Shown here: positions 52,850-60,891 of the stretch, in pieces
How positions within the stretch are numbered: position 1 is the stretch's first letter
How the letters are laid out: every line of letters begins with the position of its first letter
Origin: Alcanivorax sp.
GTDB lineage: Bacteria; Pseudomonadota; Gammaproteobacteria; Pseudomonadales; Alcanivoracaceae
NCBI RefSeq assembly: GCF_002726155.1
Contig: NZ_PBSH01000039.1
Location: forward strand, 124,001-188,000
Direction: 5' to 3'
Length of the DNA stretch: 64,000 nt
Program-made: the position numbers and the translations under genes
The notes under the pieces: model-generated
Databases searched by the model: none
Told to the model about the DNA's origin: nothing
Seen by the model: only the letters and a program-made list of their open reading frames with translations

Positions 52850-53803
52850 TTACTCATCCCAAAGATTGGCCAGGGTGTAATCGCTGCCCGGTTGGGCCCA
52901 GAAGCCGCCGTCCACGTAGCGACGGTGCTTGTCCAGGGTGCGGATGGCATCCATGTCCGCGTCACTGAGTGACAGCTCGGCGGCGGCCAGATTTTGCTTC
53001 AGGCGCTCCGGGTTCACGGATTTGGGGATCACCACGGTGTCACGGTGTAATGCCCAGCTGATCAGCACCTGTGCCGGGGAGGCGCCGTGGCGGTCGGCGA
53101 TTTCCAGGATCACCGGGTCTTCGAGCAGCACCGGCTCGTCATCGGCTTTCATGCCCGCAGGGCGATCAAATGATCCCAGTGGAGAATAGCCGGTGAGCGC
53201 AATGCCCTGTTCCTTGCAGAAGGCCAGCATGTCGTTCTGTTGCAGATAGGGGTGCAGTTCAATCTGGTTCATGGCGGGCTTGTAGCGTGCTTTGCCAATC
53301 AAATCCTGCAGCTTTTTCACGCTGAAATTCGACACGCCGATCTGCCGCGTCTGGTTATTGTCCACCAGTGTTTCCATGGCCGCCCAAGTGGTTTCCACTG
53401 GCAGCTCCTTGAGAGACACCATGTCGTCCGCGGATTTCGGGAACGGCACGCCAGGCTTCAGCGCTACCGGCCAGTGCATCAGGTAAAGGTCCAGATAATC
53501 CAGCTGCAGGTTGCGCAGGGTGGTTTCCAGTGCGGGCTGCACGTCGTCCGGCGCATGATCACTGTTCCACAGCTTCGAGGTGATCCACAGCTCTTCGCGC
53601 GTTACCGTGCCGGCAGCAAACACATCGCTCAGGGCCTGGCCGATTTCCTCTTCGTTGCTGTAAATATGGGCGCAGTCGATGTGGCGGAAGCCCGTTTCAA
53701 TGGCGCTCTTCACCGCCTTGTACACCTCGCCGGGTTCGGATTTCCAGGTGCCCAGGCCCAGCATGGGCAGGGTATCGCCATTATCGAAGGTCAGCGTTTT
53801 CAT
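52850..53803 (-). CDS. Aldo/keto reductase
   Basis: 317 residues of a TIM barrel. The tetrad is visible: Asp and Tyr in HIDCAHIYSNEEEIG, Lys in WITSKLW, His in LYLMHWP. The NADPH end has VVIPKSVNPERLKQN. It reduces aldehydes or ketones in the cytosol. CAGGAG precedes the ATG at 53803. It lies 109 bases upstream of the dehalogenase on the same strand, so the product alcohol/aldehyde could connect them, but this is inference. Confidence 0.92.
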   Translation of the reverse strand: MKTLTFDNGDTLPMLGLGTWKSEPGEVYKAVKSAIETGFRHIDCAHIYSNEEEIGQALSDVFAAGTVTREELWITSKLWNSDHAPDDVQPALETTLRNLQLDYLDLYLMHWPVALKPGVPFPKSADDMVSLKELPVETTWAAMETLVDNNQTRQIGVSNFSVKKLQDLIGKARYKPAMNQIELHPYLQQNDMLAFCKEQGIALTGYSPLGSFDRPAGMKADDEPVLLEDPVILEIADRHGASPAQVLISWALHRDTVVIPKSVNPERLKQNLAAAELSLSDADMDAIRTLDKHRRYVDGGFWAQPGSDYTLANLWDE

Positions 53804-54078
53804 GGTCTGCTCCTGTAAAGCGTACGACTCCCGGCTGGCTTGTGGCCGCCGGGACGGGAAACAATCTGCAACCCTACTACAGGGACTTTGCACCCCCCTG
53901 TTGGGTTCCCGTTGAATCCTTGCTCGATTCTCCACGGCGCTCTCTTTTCCTGATTCATGGCTTCAGCGGTTTCCCTGCTTGAGCCGCCCCCGGCATTTCG
54001 CTACTGTGGCCGACCGGCGTTGGCCGCCCTCATTATCGGCAGTGCCTTTTCTCACTGCCCCTGCTTTTGGAAAACTCT

Positions 54079-54975
54079 ATGTGGATCAAGAACCTGACTG
54101 TCTTTGTGGGCGAAGAAACCTTCCCCTGTTCCGTGGCCGAACTGGATGAAATTCTGGACCAGAACCGCTGCCAGCCGTGCGGTTCACAGACCGAACGCAC
54201 GGAAGGCTTTGTGCCGCCGCTCAAGGGGCAGGACCCCATGGCCTACGCGGTTGACGGGTTTATTTTCTGCACCTACCAGGAAACCGCTCGCCTGCTGCCC
54301 GGGCCGGTGATCAAGGAGCTGCTGGATGAAAAAGTGGAGCACATCCAGCAGGAAGAAGGTCGCAAGGTGGGGCGTAAGGAAAAGGCGGATCTGAAAGAGC
54401 AGATTACCTTCGAGCTGATGCCGCGGGCGTTTACCCGTTCACGCCGCACCTCGTTGCTCATCGACACCGAACGCAAGCGGGTGATGGTGGATTCTTCCTC
54501 CGCCAGTCGCGGTGAAGAAGTGATCGCCTGCCTGCGTAAAGCCATCGGTTCTCTGCCTGTGGCGTACCCAGCGCCGAACTCGGCCCCCTACACCAGCTTC
54601 AGTAACTGGCTGCGTGATACCAAGCTGTTGCCGGAAGGCTTCACGTTGGGTGACCGTTGCGAACTGAAAGGCGTCAAGGACGAAGGGGCGGCGGTGAAGT
54701 TCACCGCCGTGGATCTGGGGCAGGAAGAAATCCTCGCGCACCTGGAAACCGGCATGGTCGCCACCCGTATCAATCTGGCGTGGCAGGATTCGCTGGAACT
54801 GGATATCAACGAAAAGCTGGAGATCAAGCGCATCAAGCCGCTGGATCTATTGCAGGAAAACATCGATGCGCTGGATGCGGACGATGCGGTCGCCGAATTG
54901 CAGGCCCGTATCAGCCTGCAAGGCACAGTGCTGCGCGAAGCGCTGGACAGCCTGTACGGCTATTTTGAAGTTTAA
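54079..54975 (+). CDS. rdgC: Recombination-associated protein RdgC
   Basis: 298 residues, close to the E. coli length. The start MWIKNLTVF and the segments MAYAVDGFIFCTYQE, AFTRSRRTSLLIDTERKRV and LLQENIDALDADDA are typical RdgC. RdgC forms a ring-shaped dimer on duplex DNA and restrains RecA. ATG at 54079 matches the family start; an in-frame TTG is four codons upstream. The stop codon touches a repeat element with a strong terminator. Confidence 0.93.
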   Translation: MWIKNLTVFVGEETFPCSVAELDEILDQNRCQPCGSQTERTEGFVPPLKGQDPMAYAVDGFIFCTYQETARLLPGPVIKELLDEKVEHIQQEEGRKVGRKEKADLKEQITFELMPRAFTRSRRTSLLIDTERKRVMVDSSSASRGEEVIACLRKAIGSLPVAYPAPNSAPYTSFSNWLRDTKLLPEGFTLGDRCELKGVKDEGAAVKFTAVDLGQEEILAHLETGMVATRINLAWQDSLELDINEKLEIKRIKPLDLLQENIDALDADDAVAELQARISLQGTVLREALDSLYGYFEV

Positions 54976-55153
54976 AGAGACGCTTCACGCTGCATGCATC
55001 ACGTAGCACTCATCACGTAAGAATGCGAAGGGTGTTATCTTTTTCAGTAAAGCTGTGCCCGCGCTGAAGGTGTCAGCGCGGGCACAGTCTTTCAAGCCCC
55101 AAGAGGGTTAACCCGCGTTGTTGCGTGGTGCGTCAGGCGTGAGGCATCTTGCG
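54971..55153. repeat. Terminator-bearing intergenic element, copy 1
   Basis: Begins ttaaagagacgcttcacgc at the rdgC stop, contains a 15-bp hairpin, and ends with cgcgttgttgcgtg...gaggcatctt before the next stop codon. The left end (agagacgcttcacgc) and the word cgcgttgttgcgtg recur at 58451-58614 in the same order. Confidence 0.7.
55053..55087. terminator. Strong hairpin terminator after rdgC
   Basis: A 15-bp perfect stem ctgtgcccgcgctga/tcagcgcgggcacag with a 5-nt loop, between the convergent rdgC and PF05618 genes; tcttt follows. Confidence 0.85.
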
Positions 55154-55720
55154 TTAGTCGTTGATATCCTCATCGTCCTGCTGATCCTTGTCCATCTTCA
55201 CCGGTGAGTTTTCATCGCATTGCGGTGAATGCTGGAAGGTCTGGGTCACGTCCAGATAGCCCAGGTGGGAAATGGTGCGGCGACCCAGCAGGATTGGATA
55301 GATCATGTCCGAACGGTCGTTCAGGGTGAACTGCTCTTCATACACGGTGTTGCCCATGCACACCTTCATCAGCACTACCGGGCGACGTTCCGTGCCACCG
55401 GCCCCGCGAATCAGCACCTTGCGGTAACGGGGTTTTTCGAAGGTTTTCTCCGCTTTCTTGCCGGTGGCTTCGTCCATCACATCCACGGTAAAGCGCACCC
55501 AGTCCTCACCATCCTTTTCATAAACCTCCACATCCGTGGCATGCAGGGAGGAAGTGAGTGCGCCACTATCAAGCTTGGTCTTCAATTCCACCCCCCAGGG
55601 CATCAAGGTGGATTTTTCCACCCAGCCAAACACTTTGGGGCTGTCCGGAGATTTGGCCATGGCCAAGCCAGTGCTGCTCAGCAGTGAGGCGGTAATAAAA
55701 GCGATGAGTCCTTTTTTCAT
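55154..55720 (-). CDS. Exported PF05618 retropepsin-like protein
   Basis: 188 residues with a signal peptide (about 1-23). The pepsin-like motif is LDSGALTSSLHA (Asp-Ser-Gly near residue 52), with LLGRRTISHLGYLDV near the end, the pattern of PF05618, long called ATP-dependent zinc protease but structurally a retropepsin-like fold. The C-terminus is very acidic. It is likely periplasmic. The ATG at 55720 follows AAGGAG by five bases. Confidence 0.85.
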   Translation of the reverse strand: MKKGLIAFITASLLSSTGLAMAKSPDSPKVFGWVEKSTLMPWGVELKTKLDSGALTSSLHATDVEVYEKDGEDWVRFTVDVMDEATGKKAEKTFEKPRYRKVLIRGAGGTERRPVVLMKVCMGNTVYEEQFTLNDRSDMIYPILLGRRTISHLGYLDVTQTFQHSPQCDENSPVKMDKDQQDDEDIND

Positions 55721-55967
55721 GGGCACTCCTTGATCGTGAAAGCCGTATTCGTAAACGGGGTGCCGTGTGCACCCTTGTTGGCAGGGTATGACTGTATTCG
55801 CCGCAGACCGTTCCCCGGCAAATCATTGACTCTCTGGCTGCAGGCTGTCGCCAGTCAGCCATCCGCGCCCCTTCCTGACAGGTTACCATTGTTGCAAATG
55901 CGCCGTTGCCGGCAGGTTAATAAACCGGCCTGCTGCAGGCGCCAGGAAAAAGGCCGGAGGGCCAGTG

Positions 55968-56681
55968 ATGACAACAACGATCGCACCACCATCCATCAAG
56001 TTGCTGCTGGGTGAAAGCCGCGCCGCGTGGGCCTATGGGCGCTATCTGCTGCGTGGGCTCGGCCATCGGCAGCTGCCGCTGGGCAAGGGCCAGCCAGTGC
56101 TTGTTGTGCCAGGTTTTGGCGCCAGCGATGCCAGTACGCGGCCACTGCGCAGGGCATTGAGCAAGCTGGGCTATAACGTTTACGGCTGGGCCCAGGGCAC
56201 TAATCTGGGCATGAACAGCAAACGTAAAAACCTGTTAGTTTCCCAGTTGCAGGCGATCAATACCCGCCACGGGCAACCCGTGGCCCTGGTGGGCTGGAGC
56301 CTGGGCGGGGTGTTTGCCCGGGAGCTGGCGCGGGCCTTCCCGGACCAGGTGAGTCAGGTATTCACCCTGGGTAGCCCCATCAATGGCGACCCGGAGGCCA
56401 ACAATGTCTCCACGCTCTTCAATCTGTTCAACCCGAACCGGCCGCCGGCGGACCGGGATGCGTTCAATCAACGAATAGCGGCGCCGCCGGTGCCGTGCAC
56501 GGCCATCTTTACCCGCGAGGACGGCATCGTAGCCTGGCAGTGCAGCCAGGAAGAGGAAGGGCCGATGACAGAAAATGTGGAAGTGCAGGGGACCCACGTA
56601 GGGCTACCCTGGAATCCACTGGTGCTGGCGGCCATTGCCGAGCGCCTGCCACGCAGCCCGTTGCCAGGAGATTTACCATGA
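55968..56681 (+). CDS. Alpha/beta hydrolase (esterase/lipase-like)
   Basis: 237 residues. Oxyanion region VLVVPGFGASD, nucleophile elbow GWSLGGVFAREL (Ser near 108), acid Asp in FTREDGIVAW and His in VQGTHVGLPWNP. There is no signal peptide. It resembles lipases of the PGAP1/EstA type lacking a lid; the substrate is unknown. GGAGG lies seven bases before the ATG. Its stop overlaps the next gene's start (ATGA). Confidence 0.85.
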   Translation: MTTTIAPPSIKLLLGESRAAWAYGRYLLRGLGHRQLPLGKGQPVLVVPGFGASDASTRPLRRALSKLGYNVYGWAQGTNLGMNSKRKNLLVSQLQAINTRHGQPVALVGWSLGGVFARELARAFPDQVSQVFTLGSPINGDPEANNVSTLFNLFNPNRPPADRDAFNQRIAAPPVPCTAIFTREDGIVAWQCSQEEEGPMTENVEVQGTHVGLPWNPLVLAAIAERLPRSPLPGDLP

Positions 56682-56893
56682 GCGAGTTACAACCCGGTCG
56701 CTACCGGCATTTCAAGGGTAACGAGTACCAGGTGCTTGGCTTGGCGACCCATTCCGAGACCGGTGAAACCGTGGTGGTTTACCACCCGCTCTACGGGGAT
56801 CAGGCCCTGTGGGTGCGCCCATTGACCATGTTCACCGAGACAGTGGACCGCGACGGCAAAGTGCAACCCCGTTTTGCGCGGATAGGCGACTGA
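56678..56893 (+). CDS. DUF1653 small protein
   Basis: 71 residues that fit DUF1653 throughout: LQPGRYRHFKGNEYQVLGLA, then VVYHPLYGDQALWVRP and MFTETVDRDGK. The function is unknown. It is translationally coupled to the upstream hydrolase through the ATGA overlap, with CAGGAG in front of the ATG. Confidence 0.9.
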   Translation: MSELQPGRYRHFKGNEYQVLGLATHSETGETVVVYHPLYGDQALWVRPLTMFTETVDRDGKVQPRFARIGD

Positions 56894-57050
56894 GTTGAAA
56901 GTTCAAAGTTAAAAGTTGAAAGGCGCGAGCTGGGCTGTTGGTGGGTTGGTTGGCGGAGGGCGCGTTCAAGCTATGTTGCCAGCGCGAAGCGATACCCCCT
57001 CCGGCTGAGAGGTGCGGATCACCGCGTTTCAACTTTTAACTTTCCACTTT
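56893..57050. repeat. Intergenic element with simple-sequence inverted arms
   Basis: The left arm at 56893-56927 is built of gttgaaa/gttcaaa/gttaaaa words ending in cgcg. The right arm at 57023-57050 (cgcgtttcaacttttaac, then tttccacttt) is its imperfect reverse complement. The 95-base centre has no gene. It precedes the DEAD-box helicase. Confidence 0.7.
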
Positions 57051-57101
57051 AATCTCCCTCGGATGCTACAATAGCCGCCTTATTCATGGAGTTAGCCCGT
57101 T

Positions 57102-58454
57102 ATGTCTTCGTTTGCCGACCTGAACCTGCACGAGCGCCTGATCAAGGCGCTTGGCGAGCTGGAAATTACCACCCCGACCCCTGTTCAGACGGCAGCAATT
57201 CCGGCAGCGCTTGAAGGCCGTGATTTACGGGTGGTGGCCCGCACCGGCAGCGGTAAAACGGCGGCGTTCCTGTTGCCAATGCTGCATCAGCTGCTCCAGT
57301 ATTCCCGCCCGCGCACCGACACCCGTGCCCTGATTCTGCTGCCTACCCGCGAGCTGGCTCAGCAAACCCTCAAGCAGGTAGAGGCACTGGGCCGTTACAC
57401 CTTTATCAAGGCAGAGCTGTTGACCGGCGGTGAAGACTTCAAGGTGCAGGCCGCGAAAATGCGCAAGAACCCGGAAATCCTGATTGGCACGCCGGGGCGC
57501 CTTATCGAGCATCTGGACGCGGGCAACCTGCTCCTGCAGGACCTGGAAATGCTGGTGCTGGATGAGTCCGATCGCATGCTCGACATGGGCTTCAACGACG
57601 ACGTGCTGCGTCTGGCTGCGGAATGCCGCGCCGAGCGGCAGACTCTGCTGTTTTCTGCCACCACTGGCGGTAACGCCATGGAAAACATGATTAGCAGCGT
57701 ACTCCGTGACCCCAAATCGCTGGTGCTCGATTCCGTGCGCGACCTGAACGAGTCCGTCAGCCAGCAAATCATTACCGCCGATGACGTGAAGCACAAAGAG
57801 CGGCTGGTGCAATGGCTGCTGGCCAACGAGTCCTACGAGAAGGCTGTGGTATTCACCAACACCCGCGAGCAGGCGGATCGGCTTGGCGGCGTGCTGGTGG
57901 CCTCCAACCTGAAAGTGTTTGTGCTGCACGGCGAGAAAGACCAGAAAGACCGCAAGCTGGCCATGGATCGCCTCAAGGCCGGTGCCGTGAAAGTGCTGGT
58001 CGCCACCGACGTGGCTGCCCGTGGCATTCACGTGGATAACCTGGATCTGGTGATCAACTTTGACATGCCCCGCAGTGGCGACGAGTACGTGCATCGTATT
58101 GGGCGCACCGGTCGGGTGGGTGGTGAAGGCACCGCGATTTCCCTGATCGCCGCCCACGAATGGAACCTGATGGCCGGCATTCAACGCTACCTGCGCCAGA
58201 ACTTTGAATACCGTCTGGTGGAAGCCTTGCGTGGCAACTTCCTGGGGCCGAAAAACCTGAAGTCCAACGGCAAGGCCGCCGGCAATAAAAAGAAAAAAAT
58301 GAAGAAGAAAGAAGATGCCAAAAAAGGCATCAAGAAATCCGGTGCCAAGAAAAAAACCGCCAGACCCAAACGCAATGCCAAGCCGCCCACCCAGGACACC
58401 AAGGGTGGCTTCGCCACAGTGAAACGGAAAAAGACCCCCGGGCCTTTGGATTAA
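57102..58454 (+). CDS. DEAD-box RNA helicase, SrmB-like
   Basis: 450 residues. Q motif (TPTPVQTAAIP), motif I (ARTGSGKT), Ia (PTRELAQQ), II as DESD instead of DEAD, III (SATTGG, replacing the usual SAT), and C-terminal V/VI (ATDVAARGIHV, HRIGRTGR). The organisation and the Lys-rich tail (about 390-450) resemble SrmB, which assists 50S assembly; other DEAD-box paralogues cannot be excluded. GGAG precedes the ATG, and TACAAT (57067-57072) is a possible -10. Confidence 0.9.
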   Translation: MSSFADLNLHERLIKALGELEITTPTPVQTAAIPAALEGRDLRVVARTGSGKTAAFLLPMLHQLLQYSRPRTDTRALILLPTRELAQQTLKQVEALGRYTFIKAELLTGGEDFKVQAAKMRKNPEILIGTPGRLIEHLDAGNLLLQDLEMLVLDESDRMLDMGFNDDVLRLAAECRAERQTLLFSATTGGNAMENMISSVLRDPKSLVLDSVRDLNESVSQQIITADDVKHKERLVQWLLANESYEKAVVFTNTREQADRLGGVLVASNLKVFVLHGEKDQKDRKLAMDRLKAGAVKVLVATDVAARGIHVDNLDLVINFDMPRSGDEYVHRIGRTGRVGGEGTAISLIAAHEWNLMAGIQRYLRQNFEYRLVEALRGNFLGPKNLKSNGKAAGNKKKKMKKKEDAKKGIKKSGAKKKTARPKRNAKPPTQDTKGGFATVKRKKTPGPLD

Positions 58455-58614
58455 GAGACGCTTCACGCAACACGCAACAACACGATCAAGGACTGTGGTG
58501 ATATAAACCTAAGAGGCCGCGCCGTAATATTCAGCGCGGCCTCTTACGTTTCAACACCTGAATCACCCTGCTCGCGTTGTTGCGTGCAGCGTGCAGCATG
58601 ATGCATCTCTTTAA
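58451..58614. repeat. Terminator-bearing intergenic element, copy 2
   Basis: Begins ttaagagacgcttcacgc at the helicase stop codon, contains a 13-bp hairpin, and ends with cgcgttgttgcgtg...gatgcatctcttt. The two ends (ttaagagacgc / gatgcatctctttaa) are also loosely inverted to each other. It shares ends and order with 54971-55153. Confidence 0.75.
58510..58546. terminator. Hairpin terminator after the helicase gene
   Basis: A 13-bp perfect stem taagaggccgcgc/gcgcggcctctta with an 11-nt loop. It has no T-run longer than two after the stem; it is the central hairpin of the repeat element. Confidence 0.75.
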
Positions 58615-58696
58615 AACTCCGTAAAATTCCCGCCCCTTTCACGTTCTTTCGGCGCTTTTGCCGTCATTCTGGTACGGTTATTCCAAGGAGGTGGCT

Positions 58697-59341
58697 GTGC
58701 CGGAACACAGGAGAGTGGAGCCGATGTCTGCTGATGCACTGCAGTGCCCGGATTGCGGCACGCAGCTTGCTGTGCCTGCTCGCCGTGCCCGTGGCGCCTG
58801 GCGTTGCCCCCGTTGTGACTCCCAGCTGAGTGGTGCCTGGGCGTTGCGGCCCGACTCCCTGCTTGCGCTGACCGTGGCCACCGCCGTGTTGTGGCTGCCG
58901 GCGCTGATCTTGCCGCTGATGCGCCTGGAAAACCTCGGCCTGGACCGTGAGGCGAGCTTGCTGGATTGCGTCTTGCGGCTTATGGAGGGCGTTTACTTTC
59001 CTGTCGGGGTGCTGCTGTTGTTTACGCTGGTGATCATGCCGTTGCTGAATCTGCTGTCAGCAGGGCGCCTGTTGTGGGCTGCCCGCGATCATACGTCGTC
59101 GACAGGGCAGCCCGCCCCTTTTTGGATGAAGGTTTACCGGCACAGTCGGGAATGGGCCATGACGGATATCTTTCTGCTCGGCATTCTTATCGCCATGACC
59201 AAGCTGGGTGACATGGCCACGGTGACCCCGGGGCCGGGGCTATTTTGTCTGGTGGTAGCGGTGTTGTTGCGGTTGATTGTGGAAACCCTGGCACAGCCGG
59301 ATCAACTGCAACGGTTACTGGAGGCGCGCAATGGCGACTGA
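58697..59341 (+). CDS. pqiA: PqiA-like integral membrane protein, first half
   Basis: 214 residues. A double CxxC zinc ribbon (CPDCGTQL and CPRC, about 17-44) precedes four TM helices (about 57-77, 95-125, 150-175, 185-205). It is one half of the PqiA domain pair, which works with MCE proteins in moving lipids between membranes. GTG at 58697 is taken as start because AAGGAG lies directly upstream and the zinc ribbon follows. Its stop overlaps the next gene's ATG region. Confidence 0.85.
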   Translation: MPEHRRVEPMSADALQCPDCGTQLAVPARRARGAWRCPRCDSQLSGAWALRPDSLLALTVATAVLWLPALILPLMRLENLGLDREASLLDCVLRLMEGVYFPVGVLLLFTLVIMPLLNLLSAGRLLWAARDHTSSTGQPAPFWMKVYRHSREWAMTDIFLLGILIAMTKLGDMATVTPGPGLFCLVVAVLLRLIVETLAQPDQLQRLLEARNGD

Positions 59342-59855
59342 TGTGTCCCCGGGGCAGCAGCGAGCGCTGGCCTGGTCGTTGCTGATTGCCGCCGTCGTCT
59401 GGCTGGTGCCGGCCAATCTGCTACCGATCATGGCGGTCACTGAAACCGGACGTGGCAAAGCCAGCACCATTGCCGATGGTATCTGGCAACTGTTCGAAGC
59501 CGGCATGCCCGGCATCGCCATTATTGTTTTTATTGCCAGCCTGCTGGTGCCGTTCTTCAAGGTGCTGGTGCTGGCGGTGATCTACTGGCGGGTTCCCCAC
59601 GAAAATAATCCACGGATCAGTACCCGTGCCTATCGGCTGGTGTACTGGATTGGTCGCTGGTCCATGCTGGATGTCTTTGTAGTGGCGCTGCTGGCGGCGG
59701 TGGTGGAATTCGGCAATCTGGCCCGGGTGGAACCGGGGCCGGGTATTCTCGCTTTCGCCCTGGCGGTGGTGCTGACCATGTTGTCGGCCCACGCTTTCTC
59801 CCCCCAACAATTATGGATTCAAGACCCTGACGGAGCGGACCATGGACACGCCTGA
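59331..59855 (+). CDS. PqiA-like integral membrane protein, second half
   Basis: 174 residues with four TM helices (about 14-34, 52-80, 100-125, 142-162) and no zinc ribbon. It corresponds to the second PqiA repeat. GTETGRGKAST-like TETGRGKASTIADGIWQLFE and MLDVFVVALLAAVVEFG are typical. It overlaps pqiA by 11 bases and the MCE gene by 14. In E. coli both halves are one polypeptide; here they are separate genes. Confidence 0.85.
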   Translation: MATDVSPGQQRALAWSLLIAAVVWLVPANLLPIMAVTETGRGKASTIADGIWQLFEAGMPGIAIIVFIASLLVPFFKVLVLAVIYWRVPHENNPRISTRAYRLVYWIGRWSMLDVFVVALLAAVVEFGNLARVEPGPGILAFALAVVLTMLSAHAFSPQQLWIQDPDGADHGHA

Positions 59856-60684
59856 AGTGAAACATTCCCGCTGGCCTTCCCCTATCTGGCTGGTGCCTCT
59901 GGTCAGCCTGCTGGTGGCGGGCTGGTTGTTGTACGACCAGTTATTGCAGCGTGACGTGCAGATCGAAATCACCTTTGAAAATGGCTCAGGCATCAAGCCG
60001 GGGGTGGATCTGCGCTACCGGGGCGTGCCCGTGGGCAGCGTGGATGAAATTGTCCTGAGCGATGATCTCAAGCAGGTGAGTGTTCATGCCAGCCTGAACC
60101 GGGATGCGGAAAAACTGGCCCGGGAGAAAAGCCGGTTCTGGATTGTGGAACCGGAACTGGGCATCGCCGGTGCGCGGAATCTGGATACCCTGGTGTCAGG
60201 CAAATATATTGCCGTGGAGCCGGGCGAAGGCGAGCCCGAAAAGGAATTTGAAGGGCTGGAAACGCCCCCGGAGCAACAGCCGAATCTGGGGCTGAAAGTG
60301 ACGCTGGTGGCAGACCATCTGGGGTCACTGAAAAAAGGACGCAAGATTTATTACCGCGACTTGCAGGTGGGCACCATTGGCGAAAGTGAACTCAGTCAGG
60401 ATGGCCGTTTTGTGGAAATTCAGGCCATTATCGAGCCGAAATACGCGAGACTGGTGCGCAGCAATACCCGCTTCTGGAACAGCTCCGGACTGACCGTAGA
60501 CATCGGCTTGTTCAAGGGCGCGGAAGTGCAGGCCAGCTCCCTGGAAAATTTACTCCGTGGCGGTATCAGCTTCGCCACCCCGCCCGAAGCGGGTCCGCTG
60601 GCGAAAGCGGGGGAGCGGTTTGATTTGTACAAACAACCGGAAGACGACTGGCGAGAGTGGGCGCCGATTATGAAGTGGCAGTAG
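59842..60684 (+). CDS. Short MCE-domain protein, PqiB-like
   Basis: 280 residues with one N-terminal TM helix (about 15-35) and two MCE domains (about 40-130, GSGIKPGVDLRYRGVPVG; and about 150-250, LGSLKKGRKIYYRDLQVG). E. coli PqiB has three MCE domains and a long coiled coil in about 546 residues, so this version is about half as long. There is no frameshift signature after the stop. It should form a hexameric lipid channel in the periplasm; how it reaches the outer membrane is unclear. No pqiC gene follows. Confidence 0.87.
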   Translation: MDTPEVKHSRWPSPIWLVPLVSLLVAGWLLYDQLLQRDVQIEITFENGSGIKPGVDLRYRGVPVGSVDEIVLSDDLKQVSVHASLNRDAEKLAREKSRFWIVEPELGIAGARNLDTLVSGKYIAVEPGEGEPEKEFEGLETPPEQQPNLGLKVTLVADHLGSLKKGRKIYYRDLQVGTIGESELSQDGRFVEIQAIIEPKYARLVRSNTRFWNSSGLTVDIGLFKGAEVQASSLENLLRGGISFATPPEAGPLAKAGERFDLYKQPEDDWREWAPIMKWQ

Positions 60685-60814
60685 GGGTGAAGGTAAATCT
60701 TCTCCCATACTGATAGGGTGTTGATGGAGTGGAGATCCATGCATAGGCATGGGTTTATCTGCAAGGATGCAGGAAAAGAGTGCACCATCACAAACCTCTC
60801 TCCCCTTTCTAGAG

Positions 60815-60856
60815 GGTCCCCTCTCCCTTGAGGGGAGAGGGACAGGGAGAGGGTGA
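60815..60856. repeat. Left 42-bp inverted-repeat arm
   Basis: Reads gtcccctctcccttgagggg and on to gggtga. It has an internal 9-bp hairpin and lies 35 bases before the DUF559 ATG. The 130 bases between the PqiB-like stop and this arm hold only a weak hairpin (60737-60752). Confidence 0.95.
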
Positions 60857-60891
60857 GGCTACAACGCACAAGAAGCTCAAAAGGCAGAGTA

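Noticed and set aside
57225..58466. 413-codon open frame on the minus strand across the helicase gene
   Set aside because: It is antisense to a clear DEAD-box helicase with all motifs; the composition is typical of GC-driven shadow frames and no domain is recognisable.
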